Source: Kribbella amoyensis (GTDB lineage: Bacteria > Actinomycetota > Actinomycetes > Propionibacteriales > Kribbellaceae). From it: 64,000 nt of DNA. The DNA lies in NCBI RefSeq assembly GCF_007828865.1, contig NZ_VIVK01000001.1, positions 4,836,001 to 4,900,000 of the forward strand, in the 5' to 3' direction. The notes under the pieces were generated by a model that did not search any database, had not been told where the DNA came from, and worked only from the letters and a program-made list of their open reading frames with translations. The translations under genes and the position numbers were made by a program. Each line of letters starts with the position of its first letter. Position 1 is the first letter of the stretch. Shown piece after piece: positions 26,925 through 35,489 of the stretch.

Positions 26925-28148
26925 CTACGGAGTCGGTAGCGGTCGGTCGAGGGCGGCGACGGTGAGGACGACGATCGCGGACGTCCAGCCCAGCGGCGCC
27001 TCGCCGGCCGGCTGGAGATCGCGGTTGACCTTCTCCGGGATCGCGCCCGACGGCGTCCGGTGATCATCGATCCAGCGCAGCAGGTCCGTGGCGGTTTCGC
27101 GGTCACCACGGGCCGCCGCGCTCAGCGCGAACAACGCGGTCTGCGGAGTCCACGCGACCCCGTCGGCCCGCCACTGCTCGCCCGGAGTCACGCCGCCGTT
27201 CGGCAACGTCAGGACTCCGTGCGTCCGCTCGATCGCGGTACGGACCTCGGCGCGCTCCGGTGCGAACGGCGGGCCGAGCACGGTCACGATCGCGTCCGCC
27301 CCACCACCGATCCTGCTCCGCCCGAGCCCCGGCTCCAGCGCGGAGACCGCCCGGGCCGGCGTTCTCGGGTACTCCGGGCCGAAGGCGGTGTCCGTTGCCT
27401 TGGACAACCGGTCCAGCGCGTTCTGCCAGCTGTCCAGCTCGGTCCGGTGACCGAGGGTCCGCGCGATCGCGATCCCGGCGCGCAACCCGGTGAGCAGGGG
27501 AGCCACGGTACCGAGGGTGACCTCGTTCTCGGGGCGCTCCCAGTAGTCGGGGGAGGCGGCGGGCAGGCCGTCCGGACCGAGTTCGGCGACGATCTGATCC
27601 GCCGACTGCTTCACCATCGGCCAGTACCGTGACAGGTCCCGCCCGCAGAACCACGTCGCCCACGGGACCCAGCCGGACCCGTCCAACTGGTCCTCCCGGC
27701 CGTCCTCGATGACCTTGCCGTCCTCCGCGGAGTACCGAGCGGCCCAGCGCCCCGCGGACGGCCGCACCTGATCGAGGAACCCGAGAACGCCGGCCGCCTC
27801 GGCGTACCGGCCGACGGAGCAGTACGCGGCGGCGACGAACGAGGCGTCCCGCGGCCACACGTACCGCCAGGGTCCGTCCCAGCCGGCCAGGGTCGCGCCG
27901 TTGGGCAGGGTGAGCGCGTCCAGGTCGGCGAGTGCGTACCGGACCAGGTCGCTGGACGCGGACAAGGGGCTGGCCGCGGTCAACGTGCTTGCCGCTGGCA
28001 ACGGGCGGCCGGGGATCCCGTCGGCGACGAGCTGAGGCTGCGGATTACGGCGCAGGTTGGCGACCGTCCCGGCCGCGAGCACGGCGACCAGGACGGCGAT
28101 GACGGCGACCGGGTACCACCGGATCCGCCGCGCGCTGTCGTCCCGCAT
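26925..28148 (-). CDS. membrane-anchored GH15-like glycoside hydrolase
   Basis: This 407-residue protein has one N-terminal membrane segment (YPVAVIAVLVAVLAAGTVA) and then an (alpha/alpha)6-barrel domain like glucoamylases of family GH15. Key stretches are GPWRYVWPRDASF near the start of the barrel, a middle PENEVTLGTVAPL, and IPEKVNRD near the C-terminus, where the Glu corresponds to the catalytic base of GH15 PEQ motifs. It would act outside the membrane on alpha-glucosides, perhaps trehalose or dextrin-like sugars. The ATG follows AGGAGGG. It is 10 bases downstream of the EamA transporter gene on the same strand. Confidence 0.82.
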   Translation of the reverse strand: MRDDSARRIRWYPVAVIAVLVAVLAAGTVANLRRNPQPQLVADGIPGRPLPAASTLTAASPLSASSDLVRYALADLDALTLPNGATLAGWDGPWRYVWPRDASFVAAAYCSVGRYAEAAGVLGFLDQVRPSAGRWAARYSAEDGKVIEDGREDQLDGSGWVPWATWFCGRDLSRYWPMVKQSADQIVAELGPDGLPAASPDYWERPENEVTLGTVAPLLTGLRAGIAIARTLGHRTELDSWQNALDRLSKATDTAFGPEYPRTPARAVSALEPGLGRSRIGGGADAIVTVLGPPFAPERAEVRTAIERTHGVLTLPNGGVTPGEQWRADGVAWTPQTALFALSAAARGDRETATDLLRWIDDHRTPSGAIPEKVNRDLQPAGEAPLGWTSAIVVLTVAALDRPLPTP

Positions 28149-28158
28149 CACTACCCTC

Positions 28159-29040
28159 CTACTGCCCGAGATGCTGGACCTCGGCCTCGATCTTCCGTCG
28201 CGGCGCCAGCTCCACCAGGTACATCGCACTCACCACCAGGGCACCCCCGATCAGCAGCCGCGCGGTGACCTGGTCCGCCCCGAACAGTACGGCGAACACC
28301 GACGCGAACACAGGTTCCATTGTCATCGCGATCGCGGCCCGTGTCGGGGTGAGATGAGCCTGCGCCCAGGTCTGCACGATCAACGCGAGCGCGCCGGCGA
28401 CGAGGGCCATGTAGATCACCCGGACCCAGTCACCACCGCCGCTGGGCAACGAGAACCCGCCCGGGATCGCCCCGATCGCGCAGACGGCGGTGATCACGAC
28501 CATCTGCAACGCGGACAGGCCGAAGGCGTTCGACGGGGTGGACCAGGCGCCGAGCCCGATGATGTGCAGCGCGTACAGGCCGGCCGAGGCGAGGGTGAGG
28601 ATCTCCCCGGTCCCGAGGCTGAGCCCGCGCAGCGAGAGCACCCCGAGACCGATGGTGGCGAGACCTACCGCGATCCAGGCCCAACGGCCGATCCGGTGCC
28701 GCAGGATGACCGCGGCGAGCAGCGGGGTGAACACGACGTACATCCCGGTGACGAACCCGGACACGCTCGCGGACGTATGCCGCAGGCCCTCGGTCTGGAC
28801 GAGTTGCGCGATGCCGTAGGTGACACCGAGCGCGACCCCACGACCACGGTCGAGCCGGGACAACTTCGAGATCGCCGGCGGGTGCACCAGGATCAGCGCG
28901 ACGGCGGCGATCAGGAACCGCACCGCGAGGTAGTCGGCGACGTCCATCCGCGTGAGCAGATCCTTGGTCAGGAAGAACGTCGATCCCCAAGCGGCGGCCA
29001 CCGCCAGCAAGGCAAGAACAGCAACCCGCGCCCGATTCAC
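28159..29040 (-). CDS. EamA family drug/metabolite transporter
   Basis: This 293-residue integral membrane protein contains two EamA repeats and about ten hydrophobic segments. The family opening is present (VAAAWGSTFFLTKDLL) as are the repeat ends (VTGMYVVFTPLLAAVILRHRIG and AIAMTMEPVFASVFAVLFGAD). EamA proteins export amino acids, nucleotides or other metabolites; the substrate here is unknown. The GTG start is chosen because it opens directly into the first membrane segment (NRARVAVLALLAV); another GTG 48 bases upstream would add 16 residues. Neither has a strong ribosome site. It precedes the GH15-like gene closely. Confidence 0.85.
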   Translation of the reverse strand: MNRARVAVLALLAVAAAWGSTFFLTKDLLTRMDVADYLAVRFLIAAVALILVHPPAISKLSRLDRGRGVALGVTYGIAQLVQTEGLRHTSASVSGFVTGMYVVFTPLLAAVILRHRIGRWAWIAVGLATIGLGVLSLRGLSLGTGEILTLASAGLYALHIIGLGAWSTPSNAFGLSALQMVVITAVCAIGAIPGGFSLPSGGGDWVRVIYMALVAGALALIVQTWAQAHLTPTRAAIAMTMEPVFASVFAVLFGADQVTARLLIGGALVVSAMYLVELAPRRKIEAEVQHLGQ

Positions 29041-29130
29041 GGCCAAAGCTAACCAGACCCCGAACCGGCCCGAACCGCCCACCTGCACCGGACGTAGCCG
29101 GCATCACGTTCCCCGCGGCCGCGGCTGGGG

Positions 29131-31197
29131 TCAGAGGATGGTGACGGTGATGGTGGTGCCTGGTTGGGCCTTCTGGCCGGCGGCGGGGTTCTGGCCGGCG
29201 ACCAGGTTGAGGCCCAGGTGGAAGGGGGCCTTTTCGACCTTGACCTTGAAGCCCGCGTCGGTGAGGAGCTTCTGGGCTTCGGCGAGTTGTTTGCGGCGGA
29301 CGTTCGGGACCTCGACCAGGGGCGGGCCCTTCGAGACGACCAGCTTCACCTTGTCCCTGGCGAAGAGGGTGCCGTCCTTCGGCGTCTGGCTCACCACCGA
29401 CCCGGCCGGGACCTTCTCGTCGTACGCGTCGGTGCGCTCGATGCCGAAGCCGGCCTTGCGCAGCGTGCGGTTGGCTTCCTTGAACGGTTTGCCGGTCAGG
29501 TCCGGGACCTGGATCGGTTTGCGGCCCAGCGACACCCAGAGATTGACCGTGTTGCCCGGCTTCATCACCGTGTCGAACTTCGGCGTGAACGTGATCACCC
29601 GGCCGACCGGCACCGTCTCGCTGTACGCCTCGGTGACCTTGCCGGTGACCAGCTTGAGCGCCTCGATCGCGCGCTTGGCCGCGTCCGTCTCGAGACCGGC
29701 CAGCTGGGGCACCCGGTACCGCTCGGGACCCTTCGACACGATCAGGCCGACCTCGCCGCTCTTGCGGATCCGGTCGCCCGGGCCCGGCTCGGTGCTCATC
29801 ACCTGACCGCGCGGCACCGTCTCGGAGAAGTCCTGGCCCCGCAACGTCGTCCGCAGGCCGAGCTCGCCGGCCTTGGTGTTCGCTTCGGCGGCGCTGAGGT
29901 TCAGCAGGACGGGGGTCGCGGTGTACCGGTGGATGCCGTAGTACCACGCGGCCGAGCCGACGCCGAGCGCCAGCGCGAGCACGACGATCAGCGCGATCAG
30001 GCCGCGTCCCCGGCGAGGCTGGATCGGCTGCACCCGCGGCGTCGAACCGGAGCCGGAACCACGACCGGAGGCCTGACCGGGATCACGCCCACGGTCGACC
30101 GGCACGATGATCGTGTCGTTCCGCCGCGGCCGCTCCTGCCCCCGGCCGTACCCCTCCGACTCCGCGTACCCGTACCGACCGGGGCCGTACTCGTCGGCGT
30201 CGTACTCGTTCGGCCGGTGCTCGACGTACCCCGCACCGCGCGTGTACCCGTCGTCGTCGTACCCGCCCTCTTCGCGCAGTTGCTGCAGCGGGATCGTCAG
30301 GTCCCCGGTCAGCTCCGGGTCGTCCGGCAGGCCCTCCTCGAGCGCACTGCGGACCCGGCGGACCTGGCGGCTCAGCACCCGCGCGTCGGACGGACGGTGG
30401 TCCCGGTCTCTTGCTGTCGCCCGCTGGACCAGCGCGTCGACGTACGGCGGGATGTCCGGCTGCACCTGGCTCGGCGGCGGGACGTCCGTGTGGACGTGGG
30501 CGTACGCGACCTGGATCGGGGTCTCGCCGGTGTGCGGCTTGGACCCGGTGAGGAGTTCGTACAGCAGGATCCCCGCGGAGTACACGTCGGACCGGGCGTC
30601 GGCGCTGCCGTCGGTGACGAGCTCGGGGGCGAGGTAGGAGACGGTACCCATCAACAGGCCCTGGGTCGCCGTCTGACCGGTGGTGGTGACGGCGCGGGCG
30701 AGGCCGAAGTCGGCGACCTTGACCGTGCCGTCGTGGGAGATCAGCACGTTCTCGGGTTTGATGTCGCGGTGCACGATGCCGGCGTCGTGGGCCGCGGACA
30801 ACGCGGACAGCACCGGCAACAGCAGGTCGAGCGCGCGACCTGGGGAGAGCGGGGCGTGCTGGCGGATCACGTCCCGCAGGGTGCGGCCGGGGACGTACTC
30901 CATCGCGAGGAACAGCGTGCCGTCGTCCTCGCCCTGGTCGAACACGGCGACGACGTTCTGGTGGGACAGCCGGGCGGCGGCCCGCGCCTCGGCCACGAAC
31001 CGGCGGCCGAACTCGGCGTCGTCGCCCATCCCGAGGTGCATCACCTTGAGCGCGACGACCCGGTCCAGCCGCATGTCCAGGGCCTCGTAGACGGTCGCCA
31101 TCCCGCCCTTGGCGACGCGCGCACCCACGCGGTACCGCCCGTCGAGCACGCGCCCGACCAGGCGATCGCCGACCTGGGTGTCTACGTCGTCCGTCAC
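29131..31197 (-). CDS. PknB-type Ser/Thr protein kinase with four PASTA domains
   Basis: This 688-residue transmembrane kinase has a complete Hanks-type catalytic domain (residues about 20-280): VAKGGMATVY, catalytic Lys51 (VALKVM), HRDIKPEN with Asp145, and DFGLARAV. A juxtamembrane stretch unusually rich in Tyr, Gly, Asp and Arg follows (about 330-390). A single membrane segment (LIALIVVLALALGVGSAAW) leads to four PASTA repeats that should bind peptidoglycan fragments or lipid II. Such kinases link cell-wall state to growth and division. The GTG start is chosen because it opens into the kinase; an upstream reading is not supported. It lies downstream of the LysM transglycosylase gene on the same strand, which fits a cell-wall role. 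Confidence 0.93.
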   Translation of the reverse strand: MTDDVDTQVGDRLVGRVLDGRYRVGARVAKGGMATVYEALDMRLDRVVALKVMHLGMGDDAEFGRRFVAEARAAARLSHQNVVAVFDQGEDDGTLFLAMEYVPGRTLRDVIRQHAPLSPGRALDLLLPVLSALSAAHDAGIVHRDIKPENVLISHDGTVKVADFGLARAVTTTGQTATQGLLMGTVSYLAPELVTDGSADARSDVYSAGILLYELLTGSKPHTGETPIQVAYAHVHTDVPPPSQVQPDIPPYVDALVQRATARDRDHRPSDARVLSRQVRRVRSALEEGLPDDPELTGDLTIPLQQLREEGGYDDDGYTRGAGYVEHRPNEYDADEYGPGRYGYAESEGYGRGQERPRRNDTIIVPVDRGRDPGQASGRGSGSGSTPRVQPIQPRRGRGLIALIVVLALALGVGSAAWYYGIHRYTATPVLLNLSAAEANTKAGELGLRTTLRGQDFSETVPRGQVMSTEPGPGDRIRKSGEVGLIVSKGPERYRVPQLAGLETDAAKRAIEALKLVTGKVTEAYSETVPVGRVITFTPKFDTVMKPGNTVNLWVSLGRKPIQVPDLTGKPFKEANRTLRKAGFGIERTDAYDEKVPAGSVVSQTPKDGTLFARDKVKLVVSKGPPLVEVPNVRRKQLAEAQKLLTDAGFKVKVEKAPFHLGLNLVAGQNPAAGQKAQPGTTITVTIL

Positions 31198-31344
31198 GTG
31201 CGGTGAGCCGCCTCTCGAAGCCTGTCTGCTCTGAGAGTGTAAATAAGGCGCCCACGCCGCTCCGGGTCGCCGCGCCGGACCACGCTCAGTCACAGCCTCC
31301 GGGCGACCCGGCCACGCCGCTGACGCCCCGTGACCGGGACCCGC

Positions 31345-32361
31345 TCAGGCGGCCGGGTTCCAGCCGGACTCCAGCTTGGCCTTGATCCGGAGCACGTTCT
31401 GCACGTACACCTTCGTGTCCGCGTACATCCCGTTCTTCCGGACCCCGCCGAGCCCCTGGTAGTACGCCGCGACCGCCACGTCGAGCGGGGCCGCCGCGGT
31501 GAGCCGGTCGAGCAGGACCACGCCGGCGGTGATGTTGTCCTGGGTCCGCAGCAGGTCCAGGTCGCGGCCGACGATGTCCGACGCGAACCGCCCGGTCGAC
31601 GAGATCACCTGCATCGCGCCGACCGCGTTGGCCGGGGAGACGACCCGCTGCTTCCAGCCCGACTCCTGCCAGGAGATCGCCAGCGCGAGCTCCGGGTCCA
31701 CGCCGTGCTTCTTGGCGGTGGCGATGATCATCGACCGGACCTGGCCACGGCCGGGCAGCTTGCGCTTCTTCAGCGTCGCCCGGTTCCGGTCGGCGGCCTC
31801 GACCACGTGGTCGGCGTACGTCCGGCCGGCGAAGGTGTTGTTCTTCTTCTTGGGCTTCGCGGCCGGGACCGGCACCGGGACCTGGATCGGCTTGCCGATG
31901 AAGATGTGGTCCGAGGGCTTCATCCCGTTCACCGACAGCAGGTACCCCTGGGTCACGTGGTACCGCTTGGCGATGCCGCTGATCGTGTCACCGGACTTCA
32001 CCACGTACGTGATCCGGCCGCGGCTCGACTGCGCGGGGGCCTGCTTCGGCTGGTTGTGCGTGCTCCTCGGGCCGGGGACCTGGAGGACCTCGCCGGCGTA
32101 GATCGCGTTGCCGTTGCCCGGCAGGTTGTTCAGTGAGACCAGTGCCTTGACCGTGGTGCCGTGCCGGGCCGCGATGTGGCTCAGGGTGTCGCCCTGCTTG
32201 ACCCGGTACTGGCCTAGTCCGGGGGAGCCCGCGGTCATGACGGCGGCCGCGATGACCGGGACCGCGAGGCCGGTCAGCACTCGCGCGATCGTCCGTCGGC
32301 GGCTGCTCGGGTGGACGTCCTGGCCGGGTTCCGGTGTCTGCTCGCTCGGGTTGCTCATCAT
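31345..32361 (-). CDS. secreted LysM-domain lytic transglycosylase
   Basis: This 338-residue exported protein has an N-terminal hydrophobic segment (VLTGLAVPVIAAAVMTAG), two LysM peptidoglycan-binding repeats (YRVKQGDTLSHIAARHGT... and YVVKSGDTISGIAKRYHV...), a basic linker, and a C-terminal SLT lysozyme-like domain: SWQESGWKQRVVSPANAVGAMQVISS contains the catalytic Glu (QES) and the GAMQV motif. It would cleave peptidoglycan glycan strands. Two adjacent ATGs (32361 and 32358) follow GGGGAGATGG; either may be used. Its own promoter region holds TAACA-type direct repeats, and the thiG terminator isolates it from the genes upstream. Confidence 0.92.
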   Translation of the reverse strand: MMSNPSEQTPEPGQDVHPSSRRRTIARVLTGLAVPVIAAAVMTAGSPGLGQYRVKQGDTLSHIAARHGTTVKALVSLNNLPGNGNAIYAGEVLQVPGPRSTHNQPKQAPAQSSRGRITYVVKSGDTISGIAKRYHVTQGYLLSVNGMKPSDHIFIGKPIQVPVPVPAAKPKKKNNTFAGRTYADHVVEAADRNRATLKKRKLPGRGQVRSMIIATAKKHGVDPELALAISWQESGWKQRVVSPANAVGAMQVISSTGRFASDIVGRDLDLLRTQDNITAGVVLLDRLTAAAPLDVAVAAYYQGLGGVRKNGMYADTKVYVQNVLRIKAKLESGWNPAA

Positions 32362-32434
32362 CCATCTCCCCGTGTCAACGTCCCTTGACCGTAAGTGGTG
32401 GTGCTGATGTGACAACAGGTGCGAGTGGGGCTTT

Positions 32435-32449
32435 TGTTACGGCTGTTAT
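32435..32449 (-). promoter_or_regulatory. TAACA direct repeat upstream of the LysM transglycosylase gene
   Basis: On the minus strand this reads ATAACA-GCC-GTAACA, two 6-base half-sites with a 9-base period, about 75-90 bases before the transglycosylase start. Direct TAAC-type half-sites are a feature of binding sites for MtrA-like response regulators, which control cell-wall hydrolase genes in actinobacteria. The match is short and the assignment is inference from the motif and the neighbour gene. Confidence 0.3.
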
Positions 32450-32500
32450 CCAACCTTGACAGTTGACGCCTGAACTACATCGGTGTTGTTCACCCCCACA

Positions 32501-32534
32501 TAAAATTGCTCTCGGCAACAGGTGCCGAGAGCAA
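32501..32534 (-). terminator. intrinsic terminator after thiG
   Basis: A perfect 12-bp stem (TTGCTCTCGGCA and its complement, 32506-32517 and 32523-32534) with a 5-base loop is followed, on the minus strand, by TTTTAT. It lies 17 bases past the thiG stop. This is one of the few classical stem-plus-U-run terminators in the window, and it should end the thiO-thiS-thiG transcript before the LysM transglycosylase gene. Confidence 0.9.
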
Positions 32535-32550
32535 CCGATCGGGGTACGGA

Positions 32551-33327
32551 TCAGAACGAGGCGCGGCCTTCGAGCGGGGACGAGGCCTGCGCGGCGTGGA
32601 ACCGGCGGGGAATCCGGCCGGCCAGCCGCGCACCGCGTCCCGCCGTGACCGCGTCCCGCATCGCCGCGGCCATCAGGGCCGGCCGCTCCGCGCGGGTGAC
32701 CGCGGTCGCGAGCAGGACGGCGTCGCAGCCGAGCTCCATCGCCAGCGCCGCGTCGCTCGCCGTCCCGATCCCCGCGTCGAGGACGACCGGAACCTGCGCG
32801 GCCTCGACGATCATGCTGATGTTGTGCGGGTTCCGGATCCCCAGGCCCGAACCGATCGGCGAACCGAGCGGCATCACCGCGGCACACCCGGCCTGCTCCA
32901 GCCGGCGGGCCAGGATCGGGTCGTCGTTGGTGTAGGCAAGTACCTGGAAACCGTCGGCGGCCAGCGTCTCGGCGGCGTCGAGCAGCTCCACCGGGTCGGG
33001 TAGCAACGTGTGGTCGTCGGCAACGACCTCCAGCTTGAGCAGGTCGGTCTGCAAGGCCTCCCGCGCCAGCCGCGCGGTGAGGACGGCCTCGCCCGCAGTG
33101 AAGCAACCGGCCGTGTTCGGCAGGACGGCGATGTCGTGCTTGCGCAACACGTCCAGTACCGAGCCCTGCTGGCCCGGGTCGAGCCGGCGCAGGGCGACCG
33201 TGGTCAGCTGCGTGCCGGACGCCACCAGGGCCTCCTCCAGCACCTCGAGGCTGGGGGCACCGCCGGTCCCCATCACCAGCCGCGACGTCAGCTCGATCCC
33301 GGCCAGGACCAGGGTGTCGTCACTCAT
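32551..33327 (-). CDS. thiG: thiazole synthase ThiG
   Basis: This 258-residue TIM-barrel enzyme joins 1-deoxy-D-xylulose 5-phosphate, dehydroglycine and the ThiS thiocarboxylate to make the thiazole phosphate of thiamine. Recognisable stretches are SRLVMGTGGAPS, TVALRRLD, VLPNTAGCFTAGEAV, TDLLKLEVVAD (Schiff-base Lys) and VMPLGSPIGSGLGIRNP with DAGIGTASDAALAMELG at the phosphate site. GGAGGATCCG precedes the ATG. It is the third gene of the leftward unit thiO-thiS-thiG and is followed by an intrinsic terminator. Confidence 0.96.
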   Translation of the reverse strand: MSDDTLVLAGIELTSRLVMGTGGAPSLEVLEEALVASGTQLTTVALRRLDPGQQGSVLDVLRKHDIAVLPNTAGCFTAGEAVLTARLAREALQTDLLKLEVVADDHTLLPDPVELLDAAETLAADGFQVLAYTNDDPILARRLEQAGCAAVMPLGSPIGSGLGIRNPHNISMIVEAAQVPVVLDAGIGTASDAALAMELGCDAVLLATAVTRAERPALMAAAMRDAVTAGRGARLAGRIPRRFHAAQASSPLEGRASF

Positions 33328-33337
33328 CGGATCCTCC

Positions 33338-33538
33338 TCACCCGCCCTGGACCGCGGTGAGAATCTCCACCCGGTCCCCATCGGCCAAGGTGGTGCCGGG
33401 CCACTCCGCCCGGGTCACCACCGCTTCGTTCACCGCGACCGCGACCCCGATCGGGCTACGGGCCCAGCGGTCGACGACCTCGGCGACCGTGGTCCCCGCG
33501 TCCAGCTGCTCGGCGCTGCCGTTGACCAGTACCTTCAT
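33338..33538 (-). CDS. thiS: sulfur carrier protein ThiS
   Basis: This 66-residue ubiquitin-fold protein ends in Gly-Gly (VQGG), the terminus that is adenylated and converted to a thiocarboxylate to donate sulfur to ThiG. The core reads MKVLVNGSAEQLDAGTT and GVAVAVNEAVVTRAEW as in the family. The ATG is chosen because AGGTGA lies about 8 bases upstream and the protein then has the usual length; a GTG four codons earlier overlaps the thiO stop by 4 bases (GTGA) and is a real alternative. No ThiF adenylyltransferase gene is visible in the window. Confidence 0.93.
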   Translation of the reverse strand: MKVLVNGSAEQLDAGTTVAEVVDRWARSPIGVAVAVNEAVVTRAEWPGTTLADGDRVEILTAVQGG

Positions 33539-33546
33539 GGCCTCAC

Positions 33547-34743
33547 TCACCTCGCTAGCTTAGGTCGGCCGGACGCGTCGCCGTCCGCTCGGTGCCCACC
33601 GTGAGATCCGCGGAACCGCTCGGCCAGGAACGACCCGGCCGCCTTCGGGACGGAGCCGGTCAGCACGGTCTCGGCGATGTGCTGCGCGGTGATCGGCGTG
33701 AGCAGGACGCCGTTGCGGTAGTGCCCAGTCGCCCAGACGAGTCCGTCCAGGCCGGACGGACCGAGGATCGGCGCGTTGTCCGGCGTCGCGGGCCGCAGTC
33801 CGGCGACCGTCTCGACCAGCTCCAGCTCGTCCGTGATCGGCAGCACCATCCGCGCGTCCCGGAGCAACGTGAACACCCCACCGGCGAGCACCCGGGTGTC
33901 GTACCCGAGCTCGGACGTCGTCGCCCCGACCACGAGCTCGCCGCCGGGCCGGGGGACCAGGTACACCGAGAACCCCTTCGCGGTCGCGCGCACCGTGTGC
34001 TGCAACGCGGGCCGGTACGCCTCGGGAACGCGGAGCCGTACGATCTCGCCCTTGAGCGGCCGGACCGGCGGCCGAAGCTCGTCGGGGACTCCGGCCAGCT
34101 GCGCGGTCCACGGACCGGCCGCGGCGACGACCTGGCCGGACCTGATCGTGTCGCCGCTCTCCAGCTCGACCCCGAGGGCTCTGTTGCCGCTGGTGAGGAC
34201 ACGGGCCACCTTCTGCCGGACCAGGCGGACCCCGGTCACCTCGACCGCGCGGAGCAGTGCGGCAACGGCTTGGCGGTTGTCCACGGAGTGGTCGCCCGGG
34301 ACCCACACTCCACCGGCGACTCCGGCAGCCAACAGGGGCTCGCGTCTGCGGGTCTCCCGGCCGGTCAGTACCTGGACGTCCAGGCCCAGCCGCTCCTGGT
34401 ACTCGGCCAGCCGGCGGATCGCGGCCGCGTCGTCCACGTCGTACGCGACCGACAACGTCCCGGTGCGGTGCAGGCCGGCGGGGAGCCCGGTGAGGGACTC
34501 GAGCTCCTCGGCGAACGCGGGCCACGCGGCCACACTGTCGAGGTTCAACGCGAGCAGGTCGTCCTCGCCGTACTCGACCTCGGTGACCGGGGCCAGCATG
34601 CCGGCCGCGACCGAGGAGGTCTGGGTGCCGGGTGTCGGGTCACATACCGTCACCTGGATACCGGATGCCGCGAGCCGCCAGGCGACGGCCAGGCCGATCA
34701 GCCCGGCGCCGACCACGACGACATCGGTGGTTTCCTCGACCAT
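33547..34743 (-). CDS. thiO: glycine oxidase ThiO
   Basis: This 398-residue FAD-dependent amine oxidase of the DAO superfamily supplies dehydroglycine for thiazole synthesis. The N-terminal dinucleotide fold is VVVVGAGLIGLAVAWRLAASG, with the acidic end at VTVCDP. Further landmarks are SSVAAGMLAPVTE, VVAAAGPWTAQL, and the C-terminal GLRPATPDNAPILGPS and GHYRNGVLLTP, which contains the flavin-contacting region. Association with thiS and thiG makes the thiamine role secure. It heads the leftward operon; 86 bases separate its start from the divergent thiE. I see no TPP riboswitch in that gap. Confidence 0.95.
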   Translation of the reverse strand: MVEETTDVVVVGAGLIGLAVAWRLAASGIQVTVCDPTPGTQTSSVAAGMLAPVTEVEYGEDDLLALNLDSVAAWPAFAEELESLTGLPAGLHRTGTLSVAYDVDDAAAIRRLAEYQERLGLDVQVLTGRETRRREPLLAAGVAGGVWVPGDHSVDNRQAVAALLRAVEVTGVRLVRQKVARVLTSGNRALGVELESGDTIRSGQVVAAAGPWTAQLAGVPDELRPPVRPLKGEIVRLRVPEAYRPALQHTVRATAKGFSVYLVPRPGGELVVGATTSELGYDTRVLAGGVFTLLRDARMVLPITDELELVETVAGLRPATPDNAPILGPSGLDGLVWATGHYRNGVLLTPITAQHIAETVLTGSVPKAAGSFLAERFRGSHGGHRADGDASGRPKLAR

Positions 34744-34829
34744 GCGCTAACAGTACTAATGCCTTCCCCGCCCCACCGCCCCGGTCAGGACGTCGGTATA
34801 CAGATGACAGACATGGCAGGCTGAGCGTT

Positions 34830-35489
34830 GTGACAGACCACACCGCGGGACCCCGTGACCGACTCGAAGCAGCCCGGCTCTACCTGTGTACCGACGCGCG
34901 GGAACGGCAGGGCGACCTGCCGCAGTTCCTCGACGCGGCGCTGGCCGGCGGGGTCGACATCGTCCAGCTCCGGCAGAAGGAGATGGAGGCGGCCGACGAA
35001 CTGGCCGCGCTGGAGGTGTTCGCCGACGCGTGCAAGCGGCACGGCAAGCTGCTGGCCGTGAACGACCGCGCCGACCTCGCCTTCGCCGCCGGCGCCGACG
35101 TCCTGCATCTCGGCCAGCGCGATCTGCCGGTGCACGCGGCCCGGGCGATCGTCGGGCCGGAGCCGGTCGTCGGCCGGTCCACCCACACCTTCAGCCAGGT
35201 GAACGCGGCCGTCGAGGAAGTCGGCTCGGACTACTTCTGCGTCGGCCCGACCTGGGCGACCCCGACCAAGCCGGGCCGGTCCGCCGCCGGACTCGAGCTG
35301 GTCGCGTACGCCGCCAGCCGGACGCAGCCGAAGCCGTGGTTCGCGATCGGCGGGATCGACCTCGGCCGGCTGGACGAGGTGGTCGAGGCCGGCGCGACCC
35401 GGGTGGTCGTGGTCCGCGCGATCACCGAGGCCGACGACCCGGGCGCCGCGGCCGCCGAGTTCGTCCGGCGGTTGGCGGGTGCCGGGTGA
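34830..35489 (+). CDS. thiE: thiamine-phosphate synthase ThiE
   Basis: This 219-residue TIM-barrel enzyme couples HMP-pyrophosphate with thiazole phosphate to form thiamine monophosphate. Family motifs are LYLCTD at the N-terminus, GGVDIVQLRQKEM, LLAVNDRADLA, ADVLHLGQRDLP, GRSTHTFSQV, DYFCVGPTWATPTKPGR and WFAIGGIDLGRLDEVVEAGATRVVVVRAI. The GTG start follows a short GGCAGG site; upstream reading has no homology-like sequence. The stop overlaps the ribonuclease start (GTGA), placing an unrelated-looking toxin/inhibitor-like pair in the thiE transcript. Confidence 0.95.
   Translation: MTDHTAGPRDRLEAARLYLCTDARERQGDLPQFLDAALAGGVDIVQLRQKEMEAADELAALEVFADACKRHGKLLAVNDRADLAFAAGADVLHLGQRDLPVHAARAIVGPEPVVGRSTHTFSQVNAAVEEVGSDYFCVGPTWATPTKPGRSAAGLELVAYAASRTQPKPWFAIGGIDLGRLDEVVEAGATRVVVVRAITEADDPGAAAAEFVRRLAGAG

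Noticed and set aside
29164..31206. Plus-strand open frame across the PASTA kinase
   Set aside because: It is antisense to a kinase with complete catalytic motifs; its codon pattern is that of an antisense shadow.
31230..31330. Terminator formed by CCGGGTCGCC...GGCGACCCGG repeats between the kinase and transglycosylase genes
   Set aside because: The arms are about 30 bases apart with no U-run, so a long loop would be needed; not credible as a terminator.
34744..34829. TPP riboswitch between thiO and thiE
   Set aside because: Both strands were read for the conserved CTGAGA and related TPP core segments; they are not present and the gap is too short for a typical element.
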